Assembly (NCBI GenBank): GCA_023258655.1
Contig: JALQWO010000046.1
Span: 1-10,842, forward strand
Source: Bacteroidia bacterium
GTDB lineage: Bacteria > Bacteroidota > Bacteroidia > NS11-12g > UBA955
DNA: 10,842 bases
Reading direction: 5' to 3'
Shown: one piece after another, positions 1-8,600 of the stretch
Position numbering within the stretch: the first letter of the stretch is position 1
Layout of the letters: the number at the start of each line of letters is the position of its first letter
Position numbers and translations under genes: made by a program
The notes under the pieces: generated by a model
Database searches by the model: none
Told to the model about the DNA's origin: nothing
The model's input: only the letters and a program-made list of their open reading frames with translations

Positions 1-1
1 A

Positions 2-1060
2 TTTAATTCGGGTGGAAGCGCGTCTACTTCTCAAACCATTACCATCGACCAAGATGATGCTACATTGTTAAACAATCCTTTGTATACGATTTTGACTGGC
101 GGCAGTGCTGGCAAAGGCTTCAAAACTTGGGTCATCGATTCAACGCGTGATGGTCACTTTGGTGTAGGTCCTAACCCCATTGGGGCTGCGGGTAACTATC
201 CCGAGTGGTGGGCTGCCAAGAAGAACGACAAGTCGAATACGGGTTTGTACAACGATGCATTCGTGTTTCGCTTGAAGGGCTTCGGCTTTGATCAGTTGAC
301 CAAGGGCGATGTGTATATTAACTCGGCACAGGCGGCCAATTTCCCTGGCGCTACATTGAACGTGAAGACAGATTATACGGCACCTTTTGCAGACCAAACC
401 AACCAGAATTGGACATTGACCTTGGGTGCGGATACCACCTTGACAGTTTCGGGTAAGTCGTTCATTGGTTACTACACCGGCGTGAATACTTACAAAGTAA
501 TTCGCATGTCTGAGAACGAATTGTTTTTGAGATATGTGGATGCGGCAAACAGCCAGTTGGCTTGGTATGTTCGTTTGGTGCCTGATACCTATCCCGTGGA
601 TAATGGCACTGAGCCCACCTATACTTTGCCCATCGATTTTGAAAATCTGGAGCCCAAGATGACCACCTTTGGTGGAAGCACAGTGGCGGTAATTAGCAAT
701 CCCAAATCGGGTGGTATCAATACCAGCGCGAAGGTGGTTGAGACGGTTCACGGCAATGAAACTTGGGCTGGATTCTTCATCAATATGACCAATCGCTTTG
801 ATTTTAGCACCAACAAGACCATTTCGGTAAAAGTGTATGCACCTGCTACGGGCGTATTGCGCATGAAGTTGGAGAATGGAGATAACACGGCTGAATTTGT
901 AGAGAAAGATGTGGATGTAACCGTGGCCAATCAGTGGGTTGAGGTAAGTATAGATTTTAGCGATGCTGCTGCCGGTAAATACAATCGCTTGGTGTTGTTC
1001 CCCGGTTGGAGTGTTGCCAATGCAGGTACTTTTTACGTAGACGATATCAAGCAAAAATAA
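2..1060 (+). CDS. PKD-domain surface glycan-binding protein, C-terminal part (5' truncated by window)
   Basis: The reading frame is open from the left edge to TAA at 1058-1060, so this is the last 352 residues of a longer protein whose start lies outside. The first codons read FNSGGSASTSQTITI, the typical final strand of a PKD repeat. A middle domain (about nt 65-583) carries KTWVID...GHFGVGP, PEWW and LYNDAFVFRL, a pattern I know from PKD-containing lipoproteins of Bacteroidota polysaccharide utilization loci. After a short linker, nt 629-1057 encode a beta-sandwich resembling a carbohydrate-binding module, starting at LPIDFENLEP and ending in GTFYVDDIKQK. No catalytic motif is visible. The likely role is binding beta-glucan at the cell surface for the GH16 enzyme encoded one base downstream and for an unseen SusC/SusD transporter. 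The binding role and the ligand are inferred from context. A SusE/SusF-like label is an alternative. Confidence 0.72.
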   Translation, partial: FNSGGSASTSQTITIDQDDATLLNNPLYTILTGGSAGKGFKTWVIDSTRDGHFGVGPNPIGAAGNYPEWWAAKKNDKSNTGLYNDAFVFRLKGFGFDQLTKGDVYINSAQAANFPGATLNVKTDYTAPFADQTNQNWTLTLGADTTLTVSGKSFIGYYTGVNTYKVIRMSENELFLRYVDAANSQLAWYVRLVPDTYPVDNGTEPTYTLPIDFENLEPKMTTFGGSTVAVISNPKSGGINTSAKVVETVHGNETWAGFFINMTNRFDFSTNKTISVKVYAPATGVLRMKLENGDNTAEFVEKDVDVTVANQWVEVSIDFSDAAAGKYNRLVLFPGWSVANAGTFYVDDIKQK

Positions 1061-1061
1061 C

Positions 1062-2174
1062 ATGCGCCCAAAAATCAAAATGGCTATGTTAGGATTGCTT
1101 TCCTTGGGTTTGACCTTGGGATTCATGGGCTGTGAAGACAAGCCTGTGGATCCCGTGGTTTTACCCACGAACTTTACTTGGACGTTAGATTATTCTGCGA
1201 CCACAAAAGGCAAAGTGACTTTCACCATGAATGCCACGAATGCCAATTACTTCTCTGCCATTTTTAAGGACAAATCTGGCGATGTTACGGTAGAGTCTCC
1301 CAACGGAGTGGTGTCGCACACTTTCGCCGCAGAGGGGACATACGAAGTGATATTGAAAGCCCATGCCAGTGCAGCCAACTATGTAAAGGCCATGGATACG
1401 GTTGAAATTTCTGGTGTAACATTGGCGGATGGATATTCTACACCCACATCCTACACCGGATATAACTTGGCTTGGGCCGATGAATTCTCAGGAGATGCCT
1501 TGGATCTGTCGAGCTGGGGCTACGACGTAGGTAACGGTTCCGGAGGATGGGGCAACAATGAATCTCAATATTACACATCTGGCACGTCTAACTGTGTGGT
1601 TGCCAATGGCAAATTGACCATCACTGCGAGGAAGGAAGCCCAGGGTGGATTCAACTATACATCTGCGCGCATTTTGACCAAAGGCAAAAAAGAATTCCAA
1701 TACGGAAGGATAGACATTCGTGCCCGGTTACCGAAAGGACAGGGGATTTGGCCTGCCTTGTGGATGCTAGGGTCGAACTTCAGCACGGTGGGTTGGCCGA
1801 ATTGTGGAGAGTTGGATATTATGGAGTTGATAGGACATCAGCCAAACAGGGTTCACGGAACTGCGCATTTTGGCAATCAACCGCCGTCTACGCAGAGAAC
1901 GGCTTCCTATGGATTGTCGTCTGGTACATTCTCAGATGCGTACCACGTGTTTACCTTGAAGTGGGAGAACAACTTGGTGGAATGGTATGTAGACGATGTG
2001 AAGTTTCACACGTTAACCCCGGGAAATACGGGCGGAATTTATCCTTTTAACCAGAAGTTTTTCTTCATCTTCAACATTGCAGTGGGTGGAAACTGGCCCG
2101 GTTATCCGGATGCAACCACGATTTTCCCTCAGCAGATGGATGTAGATTATGTAAGGGTATTTCAGAAAATATAA
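1062..2174 (+). CDS. PKD-GH16 family lipoprotein, probable endo-beta-1,3-glucanase (laminarinase)
   Basis: This 370-residue protein begins with a lipoprotein signal peptide: basic start, hydrophobic stretch and FMGC with the lipidated cysteine at C24. A PKD-like domain follows (about residues 36-117, including AEGTYEVILKA), then a GH16 domain (about 133-370). The catalytic signature ELDIMELIG gives nucleophile E250, D252 and acid/base E255. The ExDxxE spacing is that of the laminarinase/lichenase-like branch with a beta-bulge, not ExDxE. Upstream, GIWPALWMLG and GRIDIRARLPKG are classical GH16 strands. The enzyme should hydrolyse internal beta-1,3 (or mixed beta-1,3/1,4) glucan bonds while anchored to a membrane, probably facing outward. 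The ATG at 1062 is one base after the preceding stop, so the two genes are co-transcribed. An ATG at 1080 would still leave a signal peptide. Exact substrate cannot be read from sequence; laminarin is most likely given the GH3 gene nearby. Confidence 0.9.
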   Translation: MRPKIKMAMLGLLSLGLTLGFMGCEDKPVDPVVLPTNFTWTLDYSATTKGKVTFTMNATNANYFSAIFKDKSGDVTVESPNGVVSHTFAAEGTYEVILKAHASAANYVKAMDTVEISGVTLADGYSTPTSYTGYNLAWADEFSGDALDLSSWGYDVGNGSGGWGNNESQYYTSGTSNCVVANGKLTITARKEAQGGFNYTSARILTKGKKEFQYGRIDIRARLPKGQGIWPALWMLGSNFSTVGWPNCGELDIMELIGHQPNRVHGTAHFGNQPPSTQRTASYGLSSGTFSDAYHVFTLKWENNLVEWYVDDVKFHTLTPGNTGGIYPFNQKFFFIFNIAVGGNWPGYPDATTIFPQQMDVDYVRVFQKI

Positions 2175-2190
2175 ATTAGGTTTAAAATAT

Positions 2191-2230
2191 AAAGAGAGGG
2201 GGCCCGCGGCGCGGGCCCCCTCTCTTTTTT
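2191..2230. terminator. Strong intrinsic terminator, probably bidirectional
   Basis: A perfect 17-bp inverted repeat (2191-2207 paired with 2211-2227) with a three-base GGC loop is followed by a T run (2225-2230). The stem core is almost pure G/C (GGGGGCCCGC), flanked by AAAGAGA/TCTCTTT. It sits 16 bases after the GH16 stop codon. Read on the minus strand, the hairpin is followed by TATATTTTAAA, so it could also stop transcripts from the convergent GH3 gene, which ends at 2381. Confidence 0.92.
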
Positions 2231-2380
2231 GGTCTTCCGTTCGACTGTCGTGTTTTGTTTAGCCGCGTTGAGCTTAGCGAGGTTGTGGTTCTATGCGAAG
2301 TGGAATAGTTGAATTCAATCTATCGTGATACTCGGGTGCCGAGATGTATTTCTGAATTCAAAAAAGCCCAAGGAGAAAAT

Positions 2381-4846
2381 TTACTCTTCGGGGATTTCGA
2401 TATCCTCCTCATCAAGCCACATATATTGCAGATTAATCGAAACCGACTGTCCGTTCATCATGAAGGTGAAATCGCCAGATTCAGTTACCCTTACCAAGTC
2501 TTTGCAGATGAAACTCAAGTCTTCCAGCGGGATGTTAAAAGTTATCGTTTCACTCGCGCCGGGGAGTAATACACCGGTTTTCTTGAATGCACATAATTTT
2601 TTTACCGATGGGGTGATGCTCGCATACTCATCGCGGTAGTATAACTGACAAACTTCCTTTCCCGCTACCTTTCCGGTATTGGTGATGGTTACCTGGAAAC
2701 CAATAAAACCATCAAGTTTGTCAGATACCAACAGGTTTGTATAGCTAAATTGGGTGTAGCTCAAGCCCGTTCCGAAGTCGAACAGCGGCTGATAGGCATT
2801 GGTTCCAAAGAGTTTATCATTCTTTTCGGTTGATTTATGGTCGTAGTGGACGATGTCCCCCGCGAAGCGGGGGTAAGTATAAGGCAATTTGCCAGAAGGA
2901 TTTACAGATCCCATTAGAATCTGCGCAACGGCTTTGCCGCCCTCGTTGCCCGGCAGATAGGCCTGAATCACTGCCGCCGATTGGTTCGAGTAATCGGTAA
3001 CGATGCGCGGACGACCTGTCACCAATACCAAAACCACAGGGATGTTGTTTTGCTTGAAAAAATCGAAGAGTATTTTGTCGTTAGGATTGATCTCCGCCGC
3101 CAAATCATCGATGTTGCCCGGAATCTCTGTTCCTGGGGTTTCGCCCACACAGAAAACGGCCACAGAATTGGGGGAAAGTGATTTTTTAAGTGTTTTTAAT
3201 TGTTTTGCCGTGCGATATTGTGTCGGCAGCCATGTGCATGATTTGGGCAATTCCGCGGGCGTTTCATTGTTGGATTTGCGTTCGTCCACGATTGAGCTGC
3301 TGCCGCTCAACGCCTCGTAAATGGTAGGGAAGCTTGGATTGTGACGATATTGACTGTCGTTCCCCTGCCAAGTATTCGTCCATGCGCCATTCAACAAATT
3401 CAAATCGTTGGCGGCGCTGCCAAAAATGAACACTTGTTGGTTCGCGTCTAAGGGCAATGTTGACTGTCCGTTCGAGGCATTCGAATTTTTTAACAAAGTG
3501 ATGCTTTCTTGTGCGGCCGATAGGGCATCTTTTCGATGCAATTCGCTGCCGAGGAGGTGTTCGGGTATAACCGTGCCAATGCTTAGTAATTGGGGTTCAA
3601 AGGCGTTGAACAATCCCAATTTGTGTTTTACATACAACACGCGGTGCACCGCTTCATTGATTCGCGACATGGGCACTTCGCCCGACTTCACCAAATCAAT
3701 CAAATGCTCGTTGAACTGAAAATCGTTGGGGGTCATCGACATGTCGATCCCGGCGTTGATGGCCAGTTTCACGGCCTCGCGCAACGAGGCCGCCACTTTG
3801 TGTGTGGTGTGCAATTTGTAAATGTCTTCCCAATCCGTAACCGCCAGCCCCTTGAATTTTAATTCCTTGCGCAATAATTTGGTGAGAATGTCTGGATTGA
3901 TATGCACCGGCGTACCATTCAATTCTCCAGAATTGATCATGACGGTCAATGCCCCCTCCGCGATCGCGGTTTGGAAGGTGGGTAAGTAGTATTCGCGCAA
4001 TTCGCGTTCAGGAATCCATGCCGGTGTGCGGTCCTTGCCACTCAAAGGATAACTGTAACCTAGAAAATGTTTCATGCACGCCGCCACGTGTTCGCCATCG
4101 ATGGCATTGTCGTCCAGTCTGCCCTGATAGCCACGAATGCTGGCCTTAGTCATGCTTTTGGCCAAGTAAACATCCTCGCCGTAGGTCTCAAAAAAGCGCG
4201 ACCATAAAGGCTGTCGGCCCAAGTCCAACACCGGTGAAAAGTTCCATGGAATGCCAGAAATTCTGCACTCTAACGCCGTAATCTCAGCCGCTCTTAACAC
4301 CAAATCGGGGTTCCATGTTGCGGCCTGACCGATCTGCTGAGGGAACATCGTTCCGCCCACCGTGTAGTTTACACCGTGTATCGCATCGATACCAAATAAA
4401 ATGGGAATGTGCGTACTTGAAAACTCCGCTTCTGCATCTGCAATGCCCTTGTGAATGTCTCTCCAGCGATCCAAGGCAATGGTACCCGATCCGCAACCTA
4501 CGTTCAACACAGATCCGATGTGGTACTTCTCTATGGCCTCGCGCAACTTGGCTTTGTCTAACGTCTGAGGCTGTTGCAACCCACAAGGACTGCCCACCGC
4601 AATCACACCCAAATCAATTTGTGTCATTTGTCCCACCTTCTGCTCCAGGCTCAGTTTGTCTATCACCTCGTCGATGGCTTTGTCCAAGGTGCGAATCGAT
4701 AAGGCTTGGATGTTGGCATCATTCACCCTTTGTGGCTGAGCCATGACAGATGACCTGGTGAAAAAAGACATCGTGGCAATAAAAACGACGGCGAAGCGAT
4801 TGGCAACGCGGTTATGCAAATGTTTCATGGTGTAGTGAAAATCCAT
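2381..4846 (-). CDS. GH3 family beta-glucosidase, periplasmic
   Basis: This 821-residue protein has all glycoside hydrolase family 3 parts. The N-terminal barrel (about residues 55-410) contains FGIDAIHG, WSRFFETYGED, the substrate-binding KHFLGYS (K259, H260), and GLAVTDW with the predicted nucleophile D338. The second domain (about 440-660) contains VGETPGTEIPGN, where E574 is the likely acid/base, and YLPGNEGGKA. A fibronectin-III-like domain follows (about 715-800), then an acidic tail. It should release glucose from the non-reducing end of beta-glucan oligosaccharides. A signal peptide without a lipobox (VFIATMSFF, cleavage after VMA) points to the periplasm. The start at 4846 overlaps the regulator's TAA as TAATG, implying translational coupling. 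An internal ATG at 4828 would shorten the n-region and is a plausible alternative. Beta-xylosidase activity cannot be excluded, but the GH16 neighbour favours glucan. Confidence 0.92.
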   Translation of the reverse strand: MDFHYTMKHLHNRVANRFAVVFIATMSFFTRSSVMAQPQRVNDANIQALSIRTLDKAIDEVIDKLSLEQKVGQMTQIDLGVIAVGSPCGLQQPQTLDKAKLREAIEKYHIGSVLNVGCGSGTIALDRWRDIHKGIADAEAEFSSTHIPILFGIDAIHGVNYTVGGTMFPQQIGQAATWNPDLVLRAAEITALECRISGIPWNFSPVLDLGRQPLWSRFFETYGEDVYLAKSMTKASIRGYQGRLDDNAIDGEHVAACMKHFLGYSYPLSGKDRTPAWIPERELREYYLPTFQTAIAEGALTVMINSGELNGTPVHINPDILTKLLRKELKFKGLAVTDWEDIYKLHTTHKVAASLREAVKLAINAGIDMSMTPNDFQFNEHLIDLVKSGEVPMSRINEAVHRVLYVKHKLGLFNAFEPQLLSIGTVIPEHLLGSELHRKDALSAAQESITLLKNSNASNGQSTLPLDANQQVFIFGSAANDLNLLNGAWTNTWQGNDSQYRHNPSFPTIYEALSGSSSIVDERKSNNETPAELPKSCTWLPTQYRTAKQLKTLKKSLSPNSVAVFCVGETPGTEIPGNIDDLAAEINPNDKILFDFFKQNNIPVVLVLVTGRPRIVTDYSNQSAAVIQAYLPGNEGGKAVAQILMGSVNPSGKLPYTYPRFAGDIVHYDHKSTEKNDKLFGTNAYQPLFDFGTGLSYTQFSYTNLLVSDKLDGFIGFQVTITNTGKVAGKEVCQLYYRDEYASITPSVKKLCAFKKTGVLLPGASETITFNIPLEDLSFICKDLVRVTESGDFTFMMNGQSVSINLQYMWLDEEDIEIPEE
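2857..2873. repeat. Short GC-rich palindrome inside the GH3 gene (REP-like)
   Basis: A perfect 7-bp inverted repeat, CCCCCGC-GAA-GCGGGGG, lies within the GH3 coding sequence and encodes PRFAG on the minus strand (residues about 659-663). The triloop and C/G-run design resemble the small palindromes scattered in some Bacteroidota genomes. Only one copy is present here, so its repeat nature cannot be shown from this window. Confidence 0.45.
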
Positions 4847-5538
4847 TAAAGGTCAAACGCAAACCCAGTATTGATGAGGTTGCTATAGCGCTTGGCGTTG
4901 TACTTGTAAAGTTTTGCGGGGCGATGGGTGACACTGGTCTGTTTCAGCCCTGTATCGCTAATGAAATCCATGGACAGGATCTTCTTCCGGAAATTTCTCA
5001 CATCGAACTCGGTCTCCAAAATCGATTCGTACAAACTTTGCAGCTCAGTGAGGGTAAAATGCTTGGGCAATAATTCGAAGCCGATGGGCTGACGGCGAAT
5101 TTTGCTTTTCAACTGTTCTTTGGCGAAGGCCAAAATCTCGTTGTGGTCAAATGGCAAATCGGGAATCTCACTGATTGGGAACCATGCTGCTTCCTCGGCC
5201 CAAGAGGAGGGATGCAAGTGGTAGTCTTCAATTTTGATCAATGCAAAATAGGCCACGGTAAATACACGGCCGTAGGGGTGGCGGTCAACCTTGCCGAAGG
5301 TGTGAATCTGCTCCATGTAGATTTCCTCCAGTCCGGTGAGGTCTTGAAGCACTTTTTCCGCAGAATCAATCAGGTTGGTGTCGAGACTAATCAAATCACC
5401 CGGCAATGCCCAACAATTTCTGTAAGGGTCAGCACCGCGATAAATCAACAAAACCTTGAGACCGGTGTGGTCAAATCCGAAAACCACGTTGTCGACCGAT
5501 ACCGCCGCTTTAAAATAAGATTCAAATTTTCCGTCCAT
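4846..5538 (-). CDS. NrtR/AraR-type transcriptional regulator (Nudix-like sensor plus winged helix)
   Basis: This 230-residue protein has an N-terminal Nudix fold (about residues 8-145) and a C-terminal winged helix (about 153-230), the architecture of NrtR-family repressors, including the sugar-responsive AraR branch of Bacteroides. The Nudix fold shows KVLLIYRG, CWALPGDLI and VAYFALI. Its Nudix box (47-70) has lost the catalytic REUxEE core, reading EKVLQDLTGL with one extra residue, so it should bind a ligand rather than hydrolyse one. The DNA-binding part shows FELLPKHFTLTELQSLYE, RNFRKKIL and the wing residues HRPAKLYKYN. The gene overlaps the GH3 start by one base, so regulator and beta-glucosidase are co-expressed. 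The natural guess is a repressor of the flanking glucan genes, induced by a sugar or sugar phosphate. The ligand is unknown. A palindrome 36 bases upstream is a candidate autoregulatory operator. Confidence 0.85.
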   Translation of the reverse strand: MDGKFESYFKAAVSVDNVVFGFDHTGLKVLLIYRGADPYRNCWALPGDLISLDTNLIDSAEKVLQDLTGLEEIYMEQIHTFGKVDRHPYGRVFTVAYFALIKIEDYHLHPSSWAEEAAWFPISEIPDLPFDHNEILAFAKEQLKSKIRRQPIGFELLPKHFTLTELQSLYESILETEFDVRNFRKKILSMDFISDTGLKQTSVTHRPAKLYKYNAKRYSNLINTGFAFDL

Positions 5539-5573
5539 CCGATTGCCTGATTATCTTCCGCTGATGGCGAATA

Positions 5574-5592
5574 TATTGTAAAAAATACAATA
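5574..5592. promoter_or_regulatory. Candidate operator of the NrtR-type regulator
   Basis: A perfect 19-bp palindrome, TATTGTA-AAAAA-TACAATA, lies 36 bp upstream of the regulator ATG in the 95-bp gap after the T9SS gene. On the minus strand, TATATTCG (5575-5568) differs by one base from the Bacteroidota -7 element TAnnTTTG and overlaps the palindrome's proximal edge, so a bound repressor would block this promoter. I find no convincing -33 element. The palindrome is seen directly; its role is inferred. Confidence 0.5.
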
Positions 5593-5633
5593 ATTAAACG
5601 CCGACGGAAAAAATTTCTGAGGCGTGGATGATT

Positions 5634-8600
5634 TTACTGGTCAAAGTTCAACCATTTCCCCGTTTTTTCTACATTTTCTTGGGATGTATGGGCCTTGATT
5701 TTGTACAGATATACGCCTGGCCTTAAATCCTGAGCGGGAACACCGGTGTTTTTATCGGTGCGATACACCAATTTGCCTTGCAAATCGTACAGATCCAAGG
5801 CATCCAACTGCCATGTGTTTGAAATCAGTGTGAGGTTGGTCGTGATTTTCGCTTCTGTGTTGAATAGCGTTAGCCCCGAAACATCCCAAATATAAACGGT
5901 TTGGGTGTATTCGCCTTTGCATCCATTATTGTGGAAGCTTCGCGCAGCGACCCTGTAGCTTGCTACCTTGCTTTGGTACGAATAGTTGATGGTATCTAAG
6001 ACTGAAGCCATAATATAGTTCATCGCGCCTAAACTCCACCATACTTGGGGAGATTTGGTGTTGGCGATAAAGGTAAACGAAGTGCTGGGCAATCGAATTA
6101 TCGTGTCGGGACTCACACTGAAACTGATGGGTAGGGTGTCTTGGATTCTCAAGTTGATTTCGCCACTGGGATAGCAGAACTTGGATGATTCCAAGCGAAT
6201 TTTAATGTTTCCAACCGCCATTCTTGGAGTGAATGTTCTGCTGTTTGGATCAAATACCTGTTGCTCCCTTGCCGATGGATTTGTGTTGCCGTTGACCGAC
6301 CCCAACGTAAAGCGGTAGATGGTATCGCTCGGTTCGCCCGCAGAGATGATTAGATTGCAGCACAGTCGGAATGGTTCATCATACGGACATAACAAAGTGT
6401 CCCCTGTGTAGGTGAATTTAGTTTGGGCTTTGGAGATGATGGTTGTGGTATCGCAGGCTCTACATCCCAACGTAGAATCCACGGCGCAGGCTTGCAATTT
6501 GTAGTTGCCTGTTGCGATGGAATCGAGGTGGGTAACCAAGTGTGGTCCGGTTTTGCCTCCCACGGTGATGGTCATCAGTTGCGCAATGGATTTCGATGGC
6601 ATGCCGATGATTTTCCATTCATAAGGCAGCGCATTTTTTGCGGGTTTGTCAACGGCATCCGCGAGGAAAAAGGCGGAATCTCCGCTACACACCGTTTTGG
6701 TCGATGCCAAATCAAATTGCGGACGGTATATCACATCAATCGTGTTGGTGTCGTAGTCCACGCATCCCAATGTGTCGTAGGCTGCAACCAGCGACAGGGT
6801 GATTTTTTCGACACCTGTGATAGCAGCCGGTGCGCGCAATTTATAATAGTTGGGTCCTATGCTATCGAGGTATTTTCCATTCAAACAACGAATGTAGGTT
6901 TGAGGTCCACCATCGAGCATGTCTTTGGTCATGGGATCGATCAATTTGAGCGGGGGGTCTGAAGCACAAATGGGTGCTAAGGGTGATTTTTTCCAAAGAA
7001 TGGGATCGCTGTACACCTGCTTGATATTCATTTGTTGGGCCTCTGTACATCCTTTGGCATCGGTGATTACCAAGATCACAGACGTGTCCTTTTGGGTTTT
7101 AATGGTAATCAATTTGTTGCTGCCAATATTCTGCAGGGTAGTGAAATTAACATTTCTTGGGTTCATCGTTTGCGCGGCGATGGATGCTTCCATTCCATAC
7201 CATTGATAGCGCAATGTCCCTTTGCGGGCTAGAACGTTCTTGGGTTCCAATTGGATTTGGCCGTTCGGACAATTCAAGGTATCTGCGAACGGTTTGTTGT
7301 TGCCCAAAGAGAAATTGATCACCGTATCGATGATGTTGATGGTGGTGTCCCAAGAGCGGAAACACCCTCCTTCATTGGAAAACAATGCCAAGATTTTGTA
7401 TTTGCCAGAGCCATTCAAACGAAGACTATCGCTGGTGCGATTGGTTGTGCCCAATGTTTTTCCGGCCGAATCCAATACTTGCCAACTCACTTTTGGGGCG
7501 CTTCCGCCTGTGAAATTTTTCACGTTCAAGGTAAGGTTGTTGCATCCCTTGTAGCTGATTTGGGGTGTTCCAGTGGGTGTGGGATACACTTTTACAATCA
7601 AGTTGTAAGTGGTTGACAGGGGTTCGCTGCAGTGGAGATCTACCACTTTGATGGGGAAAACATAGCCATCTGCAAAGGTGTCGGCAAGGGTAGGAGTCCA
7701 GTTGAATTCCAAACTACGTTTGTTTCTCGCCGAGCTATAAACTTTGATTGAAGCCCCGCGGTAGGTTGGCGGCACAATGACTTGAAGGCTGTCGGTTCCC
7801 GTTTGAAAGGGAGCCACAATGTCGTCAAAGTCCACAAATTTTTGCTTTATTGTGTTACCCACACACACTTTGATCACACTTTTTTGGGTGAGCACGGCTT
7901 TGGGAGATTCGTTGTTGCCTTTGGGGTCAACCACCACGGCTGAAATCTCGCGTTGATGTTCTGCGATGAGTGTGTATTTGCCATTTTTATCGATGCGATA
8001 TTCTTTCACTTTCACGGTGGCCATGCCAATTTCGCCATCTACGCTGGGAGTGAATATGAAAACGCCATCTGTGGTATCAAAGTAGGTGCCGCGAACAGGG
8101 CTTGTCTTGGTGTTTGGGCTGCACAGGGTGGTGCCGACGCAAGTGGGTGTAAAAGGGTGACTTAAATCTTTGGTCGGTGTGTTTACGCAGGTTCTGCCTT
8201 TGTAGGGGAGATCCCAGTTCGAGGGTGAGAGTTCATAACGAAGGACATCCCTATCAACGGTATCGGAAAGACCTTGATTGAAGATGGTGGTACGATCGAG
8301 TTGGACGATTCGCAACGGATCAAACATTCTCGCGGGCGGCGTATTGGTCGTTTTTGTGCAATTGGCCAAATTTTCCAAATAAATGGTGGTTGCGGAATAG
8401 GCGTCCCAATTGAAACAAGGCAACACGGTAGGGTAAAGGTATCCGTAAACGGCGAATGTGATGTTTTTACAGGTGCTACCGGAAAGAATGTTTTTGAAAA
8501 TGGAACTGTCTAAATCGGCTGTGCATTTGTAAATGTGCTCTCTGAATAAATAGCCTTTGTCACAATCAATGGCAGTGGAGCATTTGGGTCCGATTGCCGA

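Noticed and set aside
140..1168. A 342-codon open frame antisense to the first two plus-strand genes.
   Set aside because: Its product resembles no family, is rich in Ile, His, Arg and Cys, and lies opposite frames with clear domain and signal-peptide features. It is a codon-bias shadow.
2309..2361. TTGAATTCAA palindrome and a second GAATTCAA about 45 bases away in the convergent gap.
   Set aside because: Short, A/T-rich and between two gene ends. Nothing links them to a recombination or binding site.
2309..2639. Two overlapping plus-strand open frames across the GH3 3' end.
   Set aside because: Most of their length is antisense to the conserved C-terminal domain of GH3, and neither shows a start context or a recognisable product.
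3772..3792. 8-bp inverted repeat CGGCCTCG-N5-CGAGGCCG.
   Set aside because: It lies inside a conserved GH3 helix (AASLREAVKLA) and is explained by ordinary codons for Ala, Arg and Glu.
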